Below the pieces are notes generated by a model. That model was given only the letters and a program-made list of their open reading frames with translations, had not been told where the DNA came from and searched no databases. Both the position numbers and the translations under genes were made by a program. A stretch of 64,000 bases of DNA from positions 171,574 through 235,573 of the forward strand of contig JAFREE010000022.1 in the NCBI GenBank assembly GCA_019400425.1, written 5' to 3'. This stretch comes from Hymenochaete sp. R1 (taxonomy: Eukaryota; Basidiomycota; Agaricomycetes; Hymenochaetales; Hymenochaetaceae). How positions within the stretch are numbered: the first letter of the stretch is position 1; each line of letters begins with the position of its first letter. Of this stretch, positions 33,933 to 44,468 are shown in pieces.

Positions 33933-35612
33933 ATGTCCTCCTCGGCGCCATCCTCCATAGTCTTGTCCACCCCGAAAGTGAAGCTGAATAGCGGGTACGA
34001 GATGCCTCTTATTGGACTCGGTGAGCCTTATTATTCAGTATCCTCAACTTCGAAGAGTTCTCGGATGATAGCGTCTCTGACGATGTTGACACTGTATTAT
34101 ACGCGGACAGGTACGTGGAGGTCTTCCCCTGGTGAAGTTGTTGAAGCCGTGCGGTACGCGCTCGTTGAGGGCGGATATAGGCATATCGACTGTGCAGCGT
34201 GCGTTGCTCAAGTTGAGCTCATTCTTGGTGACTTTATGATGTTGATAGCTAACGTTCATGACATGGTTCTATTATGATCCATGACAGTGGGTATGGGAAC
34301 GAGAAGGAAGTTGGCGAAGGGATCAGGAAGTCCGGTGTGCCTCGGTCCGAGATTTTTGTACGCCTTTCTTTATTTTGTTTTTGTTCTGTCTTATCCTTAA
34401 GAAGGGCGAGAGACTGATGTCTTTTTTTCTCTCCTCATGGATTTGTTGAAACCTGTTTAGCTGACGAGCAAACTCTGGAGCACCTGGCATTCCCGTGTCG
34501 AGCAGGCATTAGACAAGACGCTCAACGACCTGGGCACAGACTACCTCGATCGTACGTTAATCTTCCCCATTCTCGTTGTTTCGTCCAATCCTAGCCCTCC
34601 CATTTCTTCCCTCACATATCCGTCATTCTATACAAAGTCTATCTCATCCACTGGCCCGTACCGCTCAACCCCGCCGGCAACGACCCCTCCTTCCCCACCC
34701 TCCCTGACGGCACGCGCGACGTCGACTATGGGTGGAAGATCTCTGACACGTGGAAGCAGATGGAGGACGTCCAGCGTAAGGGCAAAGTGCGTTCCATCGG
34801 GGTATCGAACTTTTCGCAAATGAAGTTGGAGGAGATGTTGGAGGGTCCGCCGGAGGAGACAGCAAGGGTCGTACCGGCTGTTGACCAGGTGAGTATGCTG
34901 TTCTCAGGCTGATTGGCCTTCCCTGCCTACGAAGCTCGTTGTAGTTTAGTTGGAATAACTTACTGACTTTTTCTTTTCGTTTCGTTTCTCATCGTGTAAC
35001 TAATCAAGCTGGAACTGCACGTATACAACCCCCAACACAACCTCGTCTCGTACTTAAAGTCAAAAGGGATCCAACCGCAAGCATACTCTCCCCTTGGCTC
35101 GCAAGGCTCGCCTCTCCTAAACGACTCGCTCGTCACCGAACTCGCGACAAAATACGATGAACAGCCCGCGAGCGTCCTCCTCGCGTATCTCCGTACGTCT
35201 TTCTTTTCTCTCTCTCTTCCAATGCTAATTATTTCGAATGTACGGACCGATCGACTGACACACGGTCATCACGGCAATATGATTCCAACTACCACTACCA
35301 GTCCATAACAACATCGTCGCCCTCCCAAAATCCGTCTCCCCACTCCGCATCGCGGCTAATATCGCGGGTTCACTATCCGTCTTAACAAAGCTGATGGCGG
35401 AGGACGTCGAAAAGCTGAACGCGCTCGCTGCTGCTGGTGGCAAACAGAAGCGGTTCGTCACACCGCCTTGGGGTGAGCTTTTCTTTCTTTCTTTCTTATT
35501 CTTGGGAAGTTCGGAGTGAATGTGGACGCTGATATTCTTTTTTTAATTACTTTCTTTTCTTTTCTGGTTTTATGCGGTAGTGGTCGATCTTGGGTTCGAG
35601 AATTGGCCGTGA
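33933..35612 (+). CDS. Aldo-keto reductase, 324 aa, eight exons
   Basis: NADPH-dependent reductase of carbonyl compounds, probably cytosolic; the substrate is not readable. Exons: 33933-34020, 34111-34198, 34288-34357, 34461-34551, 34638-34888, 35009-35192, 35302-35472 and 35581-35612, 325 codons with stop. The catalytic tetrad of the family is visible: Asp in GYRHIDCAA, Tyr in GYGNEKEVGEGIR, Lys in LTSKLWSTWH, His in LYLIHWPVPL. Other family features are GKVRSIGVSNFS, QLELHVYNPQ, PQAYSPLGSQGSPLL, the cofactor-binding VALPKSVSPLRIAAN and the C-terminal FENWP. Length is typical (about 300-330). The last coding exon has only 32 bases. Confidence 0.93.
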
Positions 35613-35963
35613 GGGGGTTCGAGGCTTCGTATTCAAGTTGTCGATGAGACGTGTATATATATACTCCAGATCGCTCAATCGATGCATTCCCTTACGTCGT
35701 GACTCTGAGTCTGCCCAGTCAACTCCTGTTGAGAAGAGAGCCGAAGGCGATGTCAAAATTAAATTATAAGCAACAGAGACAGAGCACAAAAGTAGGCAGA
35801 AAGAAATAGAGAGAGAGGGAGAGCAAAGAAACACGATCTACAACAGACATAAGGCATAAGGTAACTTTGGAGAAATCGAACTTGTATAAGGAAAAAAAGA
35901 ATTTGAATCGAACCCCTTCCTCCTCTTCTTTCTTTTTGCTTTCCTTGAGGAAAGGAAACCCCC
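35613..35963. other. Convergent 3' spacer
   Basis: 351 bp between the stop codons of the aldo-keto reductase (+) and the Rsc8-like gene (-). AT-rich, with runs of A/T and CTTTCTTT-like DNA; probably both polyadenylation regions. Confidence 0.45.
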
Positions 35964-38242
35964 TCAACCGATCTGCTGAAAACTCGCGTCCGCATCTTCA
36001 GTCGGTCCCCACTCACCCTCCATCGACGCGCCACCAGCAGTCATATCAACAGGCGTCGCCTTCGGCCCCTGCTGCGCCGCCGCACTCTGCGCCATCGCGT
36101 TCGCAACCGCACTTCCCGGCGCTCCCAGCGTCCCAGCCCCCTGTCCTCCCTGTTGCTGACCCTGCTGACTCTGATTCTGCTGCGCCTGCCACCTCTCCAC
36201 TTCCCCTCTCACCCCCTCCAGCACCTTCCGCACGCCCGCCCTCTCCTCCGCCAACCGAGCCCTCATCCCCTCCACAGCCCGCCTTTCCTCCTCGAGCACG
36301 CTCTCCAGCTCCTCGAACTGCGACGTCTTGAGTTCGAGCCGGGTGAGGGTGCGTTGGATGAGGGTGGTGAGGGTGTGTTGGATTTGGTGGGTTGTCTGGG
36401 TGGAGAGGAGGTGGGCGGCGCGGGCGGAGGAGGAGAGGGCGAGGGTTGCTGCGCGGGAGACTTTGGAATGGGGGATTTTCTTCGAGGTGGGCTTGGAGGG
36501 GACGTCGACGGACATAGCTTCGGTATCGGCAGCAGCACCCGTCATAGATTCTGAAGTCTCTTTCTCAGCCTCCGTTCCATTCGTTTTTTCTTGTTCAGTT
36601 TCTTTTTCGTCCTTCTCCTCACCCTCACCCTCTCCCACTTTCCCGCCATCCCCACTCGTCAACTCCCTTAACGCCGTCTTTGCAGCCTCAGCAGCCACGC
36701 CCGGCCCCACGACGCCCGCCAAAAACGCAACGACGCTCATCACCGGGTTATCCGCCTGCTCGAACGGCACCCTTCCATACCTCAACGGACCCCTTGCCCC
36801 TTCGCTTTCCGCAGCCAAATACTCGTCCTCGATCGGAAGCTCGAGGAACTTACGAATACACTGCTGTGCGCTCCGCGTGCCGACGTGTTCCTCGATCATG
36901 GTCCAGTCGTCGTCGAACATCTCGACGCCTTCGAGGAGAAGGAGGAGTTCCTGGTCTGACCAGTCGTCTTCTCCCGCTCCTGTGCCAGCACCAGTCCCTT
37001 GGCCGGAAGTCAGTTTGACGAAATCCCCGCTGAACATGGACGAAGGGAAGCGTCCGTCGAGATAACAAGGCGGACAAAGCTCGAAATTCGCCTGTTTCAG
37101 AGAATGGTACCGCACAGACGTGCAGTCCACACCACACGTATCGCACGCGAAGCTTGCGCTTTTGCCGTTGGACGGCTGCGAGGCGCTGGAGGAGAGCGAG
37201 GCAGCCTCGGTCGAGGAGACTTCGCGCGAGGATTTGGCGGTGGTCTGGTAGATGTTAGAGCGGAGGTCGAGGGAGGCGGAGCTAGAGGTGCTGTTTAGTG
37301 TCGCGGCGGGTTTGGATGCACCGTTAGGGACATTGGCATTGGCTGCAGTTGCGTCTTTTGGGGTTGGGCGGGTTCCTGGGTGGAGGGATTGGAGGCCGCG
37401 GGGTGTGTCTAGAATGACACGGAAATGACCCGTAAAAGGAGGTGCAAGGGTAGCTGGTCGAGTATCTGGGTCCACCTAAGAAAAGTCAATGAGCATCTGT
37501 GCTTGACGCTTGCTTTTGACGCCCGAATATCCGTACAACGACTCACTTGGTAGTTGATGAGACCCCACTGTTCCAAGAACGCATGGACGCGCATAATAGC
37601 GCACACATCGCCGGCCAGATTCCGTCTGCACGCCGTGAACGTCAAGTACTCGCTCGGTCTCAGGCGATACGTGTTGATCATAAAGTCGCGGTAGTCCTTG
37701 TATATGGACGGCGTCTTCGAGCGGTTGCGCGAATTGAAGAACTCCGGGAGTGCTTTCTTTTCAACGGGGTGGATCTTGGCCATGTCGAACCAGGCTGCAT
37801 AGGAGGGAATGATGACCTCATGTGTCTGTGCGGCAAGGTACTTGCGCGCCTGTTCTTCCAAGCGGAGTCGCGTTGCCTCGAGCTGGGCGGGGTCTTCGTC
37901 GTCGTCGCCTGACTCGGCTTCGTCGTCCCCGCCCTCGGCCATGGACACGTCGGCAGTATCGTCATCACCTTCTCCCTGTACTCTAAGATTTAGATTGAGA
38001 GAGGTGCTGGTCGTGCCTGCGGTGTCGACGGGGGTTTGTGCGCCAGAGGGCGTCGGGTCGTTTGAAAGATTCGCTATGTCCGTTGAGGGGATTGGGTCGA
38101 GTTCTGAGCGTCTGCCTGGGGCATTTTCTGGGTCGACGGGTGTGACGCCTTGGTTCTGTTCTGGAACGGTAAGCTTTACGCGTTTCACGTCCTGGCTGTT
38201 TGAGTTGGACGTTGGTGAGCTCGAACGCTTTGGAGAGTCCAT
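35964..38242 (-). CDS. RSC8: SWI/SNF-RSC subunit, Rsc8/Swi3 (SMARCC) type, 735 aa, two exons
   Basis: Core scaffold of a SWI/SNF-class chromatin remodeller in the nucleus. Exon 1 is 38242-37547 and exon 2 is 37475-35964, with a 71-nt intron; 736 codons with stop. The ATG at 38242 ([12 protein letters not shown]) follows an upstream extension that lacks family likeness. After an acidic N-terminal linker ([17 protein letters not shown]) comes the SWIRM domain (about residues 145-235: [49 protein letters not shown]). Then [18 protein letters not shown], a ZZ-type zinc finger ([22 protein letters not shown]), a SANT/Myb domain ([36 protein letters not shown]), PIEDEYL, and a C-terminal coiled coil with [21 protein letters not shown]. 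Whether it serves SWI/SNF, RSC or both cannot be told here. Confidence 0.94.
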
Positions 38243-38559
38243 CGAAGTCAATGATGAGCAAACAGCAACCAGGAAGGGACTTGAACGCGAGAAACAGAGA
38301 TCAAACTTATGTAATGAAAATGCTTGCGTAATTAAATAAATTACATAATCACTACAGCGACGCGACTTGCTCATCCTCACCCCTCAGATCTAGAGAGTCC
38401 GAGGGAAGCCAGACAACACACCAGGCGGCTGAATGGGTGCACAACGTCGACATTCATATTGATGATTCTGGCCATCATTTCTGTTTGTGAGTCTACATTG
38501 TTCTAATAGATAAACTAACAAATAAGATAATCTGATAATATGTTTACAGCGTTTACTGG
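38243..38559. promoter_or_regulatory. Shared divergent promoter, RSC8-like and 842-aa gene
   Basis: 317 bp between two opposite start codons. AT-rich stretches (AATTAAATAAATTACATAAT near 38331, and ATAATCTGATAATATG near 38527) could be core promoter elements for either side. No factor site was assigned. Confidence 0.5.
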
Positions 38560-41088
38560 ATGACAATATTGAGCATCGTTTTCTCAGCATGCCGGTCATC
38601 TAGCAGTTCTACTTCTCGTCGCTGTCTGCTGCGTCCATTCTCAACTAGTACCAGTCTTCAACAATCTGAAGCTGCAATCCCATTCCGCTTCCCCAGCGCT
38701 ACCATATTCCCACCAAGCCCGCCATCGCTCGTTCACCCAGACTCCACCGCACCTCTCGCCTCCTTCCTCGAGCAACCCACAGACGAATACGACGCTTTCG
38801 AGTACTGCCCACTTCCGTCCAGCGCCAACACTGCCCACATTCAGAATGCTATCGGCCCTGGTCCAACCCAGAATCAAACACACGCAACGGCTGTACTATT
38901 GAGACTACTCGCCAAAAACGACTTCGACGGCGCGCTGACCGCTAAATCCGAGTTCGACCACCTCTCTATCGAGATATCCCCCGACCCCGTTTTCGCAGAC
39001 GTTGCGCTCTCACAGCTACGATTCGCTTTCCTCCAAGGCACTGGCGCTGATATTGGTCATGATCCTACTACAGCTACCCTCGCCGCTAAACGGTTCTTGA
39101 CGTGGTGGACGCTAGCGGACTTGGATGCGTACCCTGAAGCTATCGCACGCGCGAGCGCGGAGATCATGAAGATGCAGACGCAATGGCCATTGGAGACATT
39201 GCTACCTCTGATCATGGAGTTTTGCACTCTGGTCGCGCAGAAAGGTTATTTGTTCGCGTTGCGGTATACGAGGATGTTGGCCTATGTCTTTCGGTATGGG
39301 GACCCTCGAGTGACGACTGGGTTTCTGGGGAGGGTCGAGCTTGCGGCGAAGGCGGACAAGGCTAGTACTACGGACTGGATGTGGGTGCGTTCGCTCGCCG
39401 TCCGTGTCTACTTCTCCTCAGGTCGCAAGGACGTTGCAAAACGAATATATCAACAAGGTCTAACGAGTTCCCACCTCTTTGACCCTCCCCTCTCGCAAAA
39501 ATTGCTTCAGCATTCTCTCGCTCCTATTCGCGATACTAGTCGCTTTTCCTCTCCTACTCCCACTTCTAATCCTACTCCGACATCTGCACTGACGATAATG
39601 ACGGCCCTCCTCAAAAGCATCGACCAATCCAACCCCAACAGGTCCAACTCGCACCTCGCGCGCGAACTCCGCCTCCTCCGCCGAATCTCCCGAATACCCA
39701 CCACCGAGCCCACACCACACTTCGAGACCTTCCTCGGCCGCTTCATCCTCGCCTACACGAGCCCCTCCCGTCCGCGCCCCCCTTCCCAAGCCAAACGCAC
39801 TCTCGCGCGCCTCCGCGCGCACGTCTTCTCTAAATCGAGTTTGGCGGTGAGGAGTAGGTGGGTCGGCGGGGAACAGTACGTGTTTGATGTGCTGGGGAGG
39901 CCGTTGGCGGGGTTGAGGGTGTTGGAGTATTGGTGTGCTGTAGAGGGGGTGCTTGGGGCTGAAATTCGGAGTGTTCTAAAGAAATGGAGAGGGGAGGGGC
40001 GGGGGAAAGGAGGGGGAACGGGGAGAGAGTGGAAAGGGAGGGAGGGACTGGATTGGAGGGAGGCGAGGGGGCCCGCACCGTGGGCTCCTAAATCTGCTCT
40101 TGCCGCCTCTATTGTGACTGTAAAGAACGCAAGGGGAGTTGTAACAAGAGACGAATCTCGAAGAGAACTGCTCAAGCGGGGCCAGTTCAAAGACGAACGG
40201 CTCTTTCCAACGGCGTTCAACCTCAGTCTGGGGTGGAAGGCCCTGCTCAAGGTGTCTAAGAAACGGGACCTGGAGAGGCTTTGGGGGGCATTTTGCAAAG
40301 AAGCGGTTTCGAGATTCCGTTCAAGCACCTCCGACTCTCTTTCCCCTCCCAACGATAACGACACTGACGTGAAGGCGGGGGAGGATGGCACCAACACCGA
40401 CATCGACGCCGACGTCAACATCAACGTCCCTACACCACACCATCTTCACCACCACATCACCGCCCTCGCAACACGCATCTCCCCACGGCGCGGCGCGGAG
40501 GCCCTCAGCGAATTCCAACACCTCCAGACCCAAGCCGCAGCAGAAGTACGGACGCGAGACGGGGTGAGGACGAAAGCGAATGTAGAACCATTACTGGGCA
40601 GCTGGGGCGTCGTCACGGGTGCCTATGCGCGTTCGGGCGACTGGGAGCGGTGTGTGCGGTTATTGGATTATTTGGATCGTGTCGGCGTCGGGGTCGGCGT
40701 CGGAGACTCCGCCCCTCCTACCAACGACAACACGCACACACGCACACGCACACGCACACAACGCGCAAAACAGGTTCTGAAAACGTACAACTCAACCCTG
40801 CGAGGCTTCCTCGCCGCCTCCCTCCTCCCCGAGGCTAACGCAATACACACGCGCCTCCTCGCGCACCCCCATCCCCTCATCAGCCCGGATAAACGGACGA
40901 GGAGGATCGTGAGGGATTTGAGGAGGGCTGAGAGTGGGCGATTCAATGGTGGGTTTGGGTCGGGGACGAGGGGCGTAAGGTTGGGAGATGGGAGGGTTGT
41001 GAGGGTTGCCATCGGGCGGGCTGAATGGGTTCGTGAGCAAGGGAGGGCAGGGGCGGGGATGAGGTTGAGGGCTGGGTTCCAGAATTGA
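38560..41088 (+). CDS. Probable mitochondrial helical-repeat (PPR-like) protein, 842 aa
   Basis: Single open frame of 842 codons without introns. The first 35 residues are basic, Ser-rich and free of acidic residues (SSSTSRRCLLRPFSTSTSL), a good mitochondrial targeting presequence. The rest is rich in amphipathic helices (ATAVLLRLLAKNDFDGALTAK, TLLPLIMEFCTLVAQKGYLFAL, VRSLAVRVYFSSGRKDVAKRIY; later SWGVVTGAYARSGDWERCVRLL). The last resembles a pentatricopeptide unit, so an RNA-related role in mitochondria is possible but not shown. Low-complexity stretches (GEGRGKGGGTGREWKGREG, THTRTRTRTQ) lie between helices. It is divergent from the RSC8-like gene. A 223-codon antisense frame inside it is a shadow of its GC-rich codons. 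Confidence 0.7.
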   Translation: MTILSIVFSACRSSSSSTSRRCLLRPFSTSTSLQQSEAAIPFRFPSATIFPPSPPSLVHPDSTAPLASFLEQPTDEYDAFEYCPLPSSANTAHIQNAIGPGPTQNQTHATAVLLRLLAKNDFDGALTAKSEFDHLSIEISPDPVFADVALSQLRFAFLQGTGADIGHDPTTATLAAKRFLTWWTLADLDAYPEAIARASAEIMKMQTQWPLETLLPLIMEFCTLVAQKGYLFALRYTRMLAYVFRYGDPRVTTGFLGRVELAAKADKASTTDWMWVRSLAVRVYFSSGRKDVAKRIYQQGLTSSHLFDPPLSQKLLQHSLAPIRDTSRFSSPTPTSNPTPTSALTIMTALLKSIDQSNPNRSNSHLARELRLLRRISRIPTTEPTPHFETFLGRFILAYTSPSRPRPPSQAKRTLARLRAHVFSKSSLAVRSRWVGGEQYVFDVLGRPLAGLRVLEYWCAVEGVLGAEIRSVLKKWRGEGRGKGGGTGREWKGREGLDWREARGPAPWAPKSALAASIVTVKNARGVVTRDESRRELLKRGQFKDERLFPTAFNLSLGWKALLKVSKKRDLERLWGAFCKEAVSRFRSSTSDSLSPPNDNDTDVKAGEDGTNTDIDADVNINVPTPHHLHHHITALATRISPRRGAEALSEFQHLQTQAAAEVRTRDGVRTKANVEPLLGSWGVVTGAYARSGDWERCVRLLDYLDRVGVGVGVGDSAPPTNDNTHTRTRTRTQRAKQVLKTYNSTLRGFLAASLLPEANAIHTRLLAHPHPLISPDKRTRRIVRDLRRAESGRFNGGFGSGTRGVRLGDGRVVRVAIGRAEWVREQGRAGAGMRLRAGFQN

Positions 41089-41496
41089 GGTTTGAGATAC
41101 AGGCTACGAATCTCGTCCAGAGAGGGTTCGCGCTCTCGGTGTAACATATACACTACTGTTCAATTCCAGTGTACGTATTCATTCGCACTTTATTTCTCGT
41201 TTCTAGTGCACTGTCAGTGGTTTTGTGCTTCTCTCTCGCGAACATTGCCTCTGACTGTGATGGTCATCATTACGGTAGCAAGGATCACGCTTGCCAGTTG
41301 CTTTGCGCAGGTTCATGCTACGTACTAGCACTGCAAAGGTCCTGTAGCAGACTTTGCGTACGATAAAGAAAGGAGCGTCTTGTGGTTGCTTAAATACAAC
41401 CCTCCACTCTCGCACTTTCTCACCTTTCGAGATCCAGTGTTTCCTTACCGGCTTACTCGGACCCCATCGTGCCCCCCCCCCCCCCCAATCCCATCC
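41089..41496. other. Upstream region of the family C array
   Basis: Holds a TATA-like GCTTAAATACA at about 41389-41399, followed by CT-rich DNA and a 15-base C run that stops 10 bases before the first family C start codon. No gene recognised. Confidence 0.5.
41472..41486. repeat. Homopolymer run of 15 C directly upstream of a start codon
   Basis: Fifteen consecutive C on the + strand, 10 bases before the ATG at 41497, so it should lie in the 5' leader or core promoter of family C copy 1. The other three copies lack a run of this length. Confidence 0.9.
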
Positions 41497-42348
41497 ATGT
41501 CTCGGTCTTCGACGAAACGTCCCCGTGAGGATGATTCTACCATCCATCCCCCATCTAAAGTCGTCGCTACCGGGTCCTCTCACACCGTCCGCGCTCCGCA
41601 TTCTCTTGATCCCAGCACCGCAGGACCTGAGTCGGGCGATGGCGCTGTCACAGGACTCGAAGGCCTCAAACGCTTCCAGGAACTCTCGGAAGACGTTAAT
41701 GCCCAGAAACTCAAGTTTATGCTTGACAATCTGGAAGTCCAGTTTCTCGGCACAGTCGAGGCTACGGAGGCATGGAAAGTCGTTCAGACCTCCCTACGCG
41801 CTCATATCGGCAGACTTCTCCAGTGCAAAACGGACGAGCAGCTGCGCGAGCAGCTTCCTCTTCTGTTGGGGCTGAAACGAAACGCAGGTCGATTGACAAT
41901 CTCGGAACTAGAGGTAAAGGAAGGTTCCGCAGAGGCTGAATACAAGGCGCTGTTTTTGTCCTTGAAGTATCGTGTCGGAGGAAGGGGCTCCAAGTTGGAC
42001 ACTACATGGAATGGCTATTTGCATCAAAGAGAGAGCCTCGGATCGGATATTCCGTTCATTGACCACCCGGACGTGGAGGAATGCAAATTCCTGAACAAGG
42101 ATGCAGTGGATCTCGAGTTCTTGCACGTCTGCATCTGCGCACACGCACGCTTGTCTGCGCTGCTGAACGCACCCAAGGCGACCACTGAAATCACTGCTAG
42201 AAGACATAAGACGCGCGCTAATGAAGAAGCCGTAGAGTACCATCGTAAATTTGGCGCCCTTGATGTTGAGTATGTGAGGTTGAAGCTCGAAATGAGGGGA
42301 ATTCCTGAAGTCGTGAAAAACGTGATTGATCGCTGTGAAAATTGGTAA
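41497..42348 (+). CDS. Family C paralogue 1, unknown protein (283 aa)
   Basis: Intronless. The frame is open further upstream, but the ATG at 41497 (MSRSSTKRPRED) matches the starts of its three neighbours. The N-terminal tail has a KRPRED basic cluster and a PPSKVVATGSS motif. The body is charged and mostly helical: LKRFQELSEDVNAQKLKFML, then ELEVKEGSAEAEYKALFLSL, the most conserved LEFLHVCICAHARLSALL, and a C-terminal helix LDVEYVRLKLEMRGIPE. No signal peptide, membrane segment or known domain. The pair of Cys in HVCICA is kept in all four copies. Function unknown; nuclear location is possible from the basic N-terminus. Confidence 0.75.
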   Translation: MSRSSTKRPREDDSTIHPPSKVVATGSSHTVRAPHSLDPSTAGPESGDGAVTGLEGLKRFQELSEDVNAQKLKFMLDNLEVQFLGTVEATEAWKVVQTSLRAHIGRLLQCKTDEQLREQLPLLLGLKRNAGRLTISELEVKEGSAEAEYKALFLSLKYRVGGRGSKLDTTWNGYLHQRESLGSDIPFIDHPDVEECKFLNKDAVDLEFLHVCICAHARLSALLNAPKATTEITARRHKTRANEEAVEYHRKFGALDVEYVRLKLEMRGIPEVVKNVIDRCENW

Positions 42349-42973
42349 ATACTAAATATTGTTGGGCAGAAGGGGCGAGAGGATGCAAGGGGCTCATACT
42401 GTTCAGTACATACTTTGTGTTGCACAAACTACTACTACAGTAGTACGTCCTCTTCACCAAGTAACTCCCACACACAACAAAGACACGGGTTACCATCCAC
42501 AAATTAAGCATTTGCTACTGCCAAGTCAGAATGTAGAGAAACAGACTAACAGAGAGAGATAATGCTCACCGGATTTGCAGAACAAGATGGCGTTTCACGT
42601 CGTGCTCGGGGTTGATTGCACCTAAGTCTTCCGGCATGAGCTTCACTAGTTGTGACAGAGCACTGTAATGGACGCACAATAGGCAGCAAAGTGAGTAATC
42701 ATTGCACTCGAGGCTTTCGAACCCTCCAGTCAATTACAAAAAAAAGTGTACCAGAGATACGTCGCAGGGTTTGCATGCCTCACTGGCACATGCATACTCA
42801 GGCTAGTCATTAGCAAAGTGACTGACCTTGCATGCATAACTTAAGCCCCTCTTGCGTTTGCCCTCTATCCACTCCCAATTGCTTTCTTTCTTTCCTCCTG
42901 TTCCTTTCTCCAGGTTGCTCGCCCGGCTCTACTGTTCGAACCTGACCCATTCACCCATTCACCGCCCATTTCC
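42349..42973. other. Family C spacer 1
   Basis: Contains two blocks that recur in the next spacer: an ACTTTGTGT...ACTACTACT block (about 42411-42437) and a CTACTGCCAAG...GTAGAGAAACAGA block (about 42517-42550). This shows that the duplicated unit includes intergenic DNA. A TATA-like TAACTTAAG lies at about 42837-42845. Confidence 0.6.
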
Positions 42974-43819
42974 ATGGCTCAAAAGCGTCAGCGTGAGGAA
43001 GGATCCACACCTCCTCCCCCATCGAAAGTCGCCGCTACTGGTCCCACTCCGAGTCTCTCTTCCCGCGCCCTACATGACCACAACCCCGCAGAACTGACGG
43101 ACGATAATGCTTCCATAGGAATCAAAGGCGTCGAGAACTTCCGAGAAATTTCGAAGCGTGCCGACGCTCAGAAGCTCGAGTTCATACTTCAGAAAGCCGA
43201 AGAACAGCTTCCTATCATTCCCTCTGAGCATACGGAAGCGTGGGATAAAGTAAAGGCCTCCTTGCGAGACCATGTCAATATACTCCTCCAAAATGAAACA
43301 GAGGCTCGACTACGAGAGCAACTCTGTTTCTTGTTGAATATAAAGCAGATGTCAGGGTTCAATGCAGTCTCAGTGAAAGATTTCAAGGAAGTGACGGATG
43401 GCGAAGATTACAAGGCAATATTTTTGTCCTTGAAGGAGCGTTCCGATGCGAGGACAGATATGATGGCAACATGGGACACATATAAATTTCAGAACGAAAG
43501 CCTGAGAACGAAAGCTCCGCTCGTTGAACTTCCGAAATTGGAGAGTTGCAGGTATTTGAACAAGGATGCATTGGACACCGAGTTCCTGCACATCTGCATT
43601 TGTGCAGACGCACGCTTGCCTAGGATGCACAAGAAGCTGGAGGAAAACAAGTCCGATAGACACAGCATCGGTTCGCAGAAGTCGATTATTAGAACATTGG
43701 CTAGAAAATATTTGGCGATGTTGAGCAACCTTGATGCTGAATACGTGAGACTGGGGCTTGAGATCAGGAATGCTCCTAAAGAACTGAGGGAGGTGATTGG
43801 TGTTTGTGAAGATATATGA
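42974..43819 (+). CDS. Family C paralogue 2, unknown protein (281 aa)
   Basis: Intronless, starting in a TTCCATGGCTC context like that of copy 3. Motifs in order: AQKRQREEGSTPPPPSK, VAATG, VENFREISKRADAQKLEFIL, DGEDYKAIFLSLKERSDART, LDTEFLHICICADARLPRMH, LDAEYVRLGLEIRNAPKEL. It has the same layout as copy 1: a basic Pro/Ser tail and then a charged helical body without signal peptide or membrane segment. Intact. Function unknown. Confidence 0.75.
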   Translation: MAQKRQREEGSTPPPPSKVAATGPTPSLSSRALHDHNPAELTDDNASIGIKGVENFREISKRADAQKLEFILQKAEEQLPIIPSEHTEAWDKVKASLRDHVNILLQNETEARLREQLCFLLNIKQMSGFNAVSVKDFKEVTDGEDYKAIFLSLKERSDARTDMMATWDTYKFQNESLRTKAPLVELPKLESCRYLNKDALDTEFLHICICADARLPRMHKKLEENKSDRHSIGSQKSIIRTLARKYLAMLSNLDAEYVRLGLEIRNAPKELREVIGVCEDI

Positions 43820-44468
43820 ATTTTGATGGGATGAGAGACCGAGATGAAGGTGGAGAGGAGAATCAAATGCAGAACATTACCAGTACTCCCGACCTTCCAC
43901 TTGGTCCAACTTTGTGTCACCCAGACTACTACTTCCTCCCTTTGCATGTCACGTAGTTCTTACGAATAATATCAGCCTGAGCGATGCACTCCCTTCCACG
44001 AGTGAAGTATTGTCTACTGCCAAGCGGAAACCAGGAAGCGTAGAGAAGCAAGCCAAAGAGAGAAAGACATTACTCACTCGCCTCAGTCGCCTGTTCCGCA
44101 AAATGAAGACTGCACTTCACGGCGTCTCGTAATGTTGTACTGTGTCTAAACCTTCCAGATCACGCGAATGAGCATCAGAATGCAAGCATATTATGCAGCA
44201 AAGTGCGGGAAGAAACGTACTAATAAATTTTGTGATCGAGGTACTTGTGCATATCACAGTCAACTGAAAGAAATACACCAGTGGTACGTCAACAAGTTTG
44301 CAACCATGTCCCACTCGCGTACTAGTAAATCAGCAAGGTTGCATACTTAAATCAAATCCAGTCTACATTTGACCCCTCCTTCATCTATTCCTATTTTTCT
44401 CTCCTCCCGACGGAGCATTCTTCCTTGGTTTTATCAACACTGACCTATTTGATTCACCAGCCGATTCC
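43820..44468. other. Family C spacer 2
   Basis: Holds the second copy of both spacer blocks (about 43909-43933 and 44013-44077) and a TATA-like ATACTTAAATC at about 44343-44353. No gene was supported in it. Confidence 0.55.

Noticed and set aside
36328..37065. 245-codon frame antisense to the Rsc8-like gene
   Set aside because: Mirror of GC-rich codons; the sense strand has SWIRM, ZZ and SANT domains.
39753..40424. 223-codon frame antisense to the 842-aa gene
   Set aside because: Low-complexity Ser/Pro composition typical of a shadow frame.
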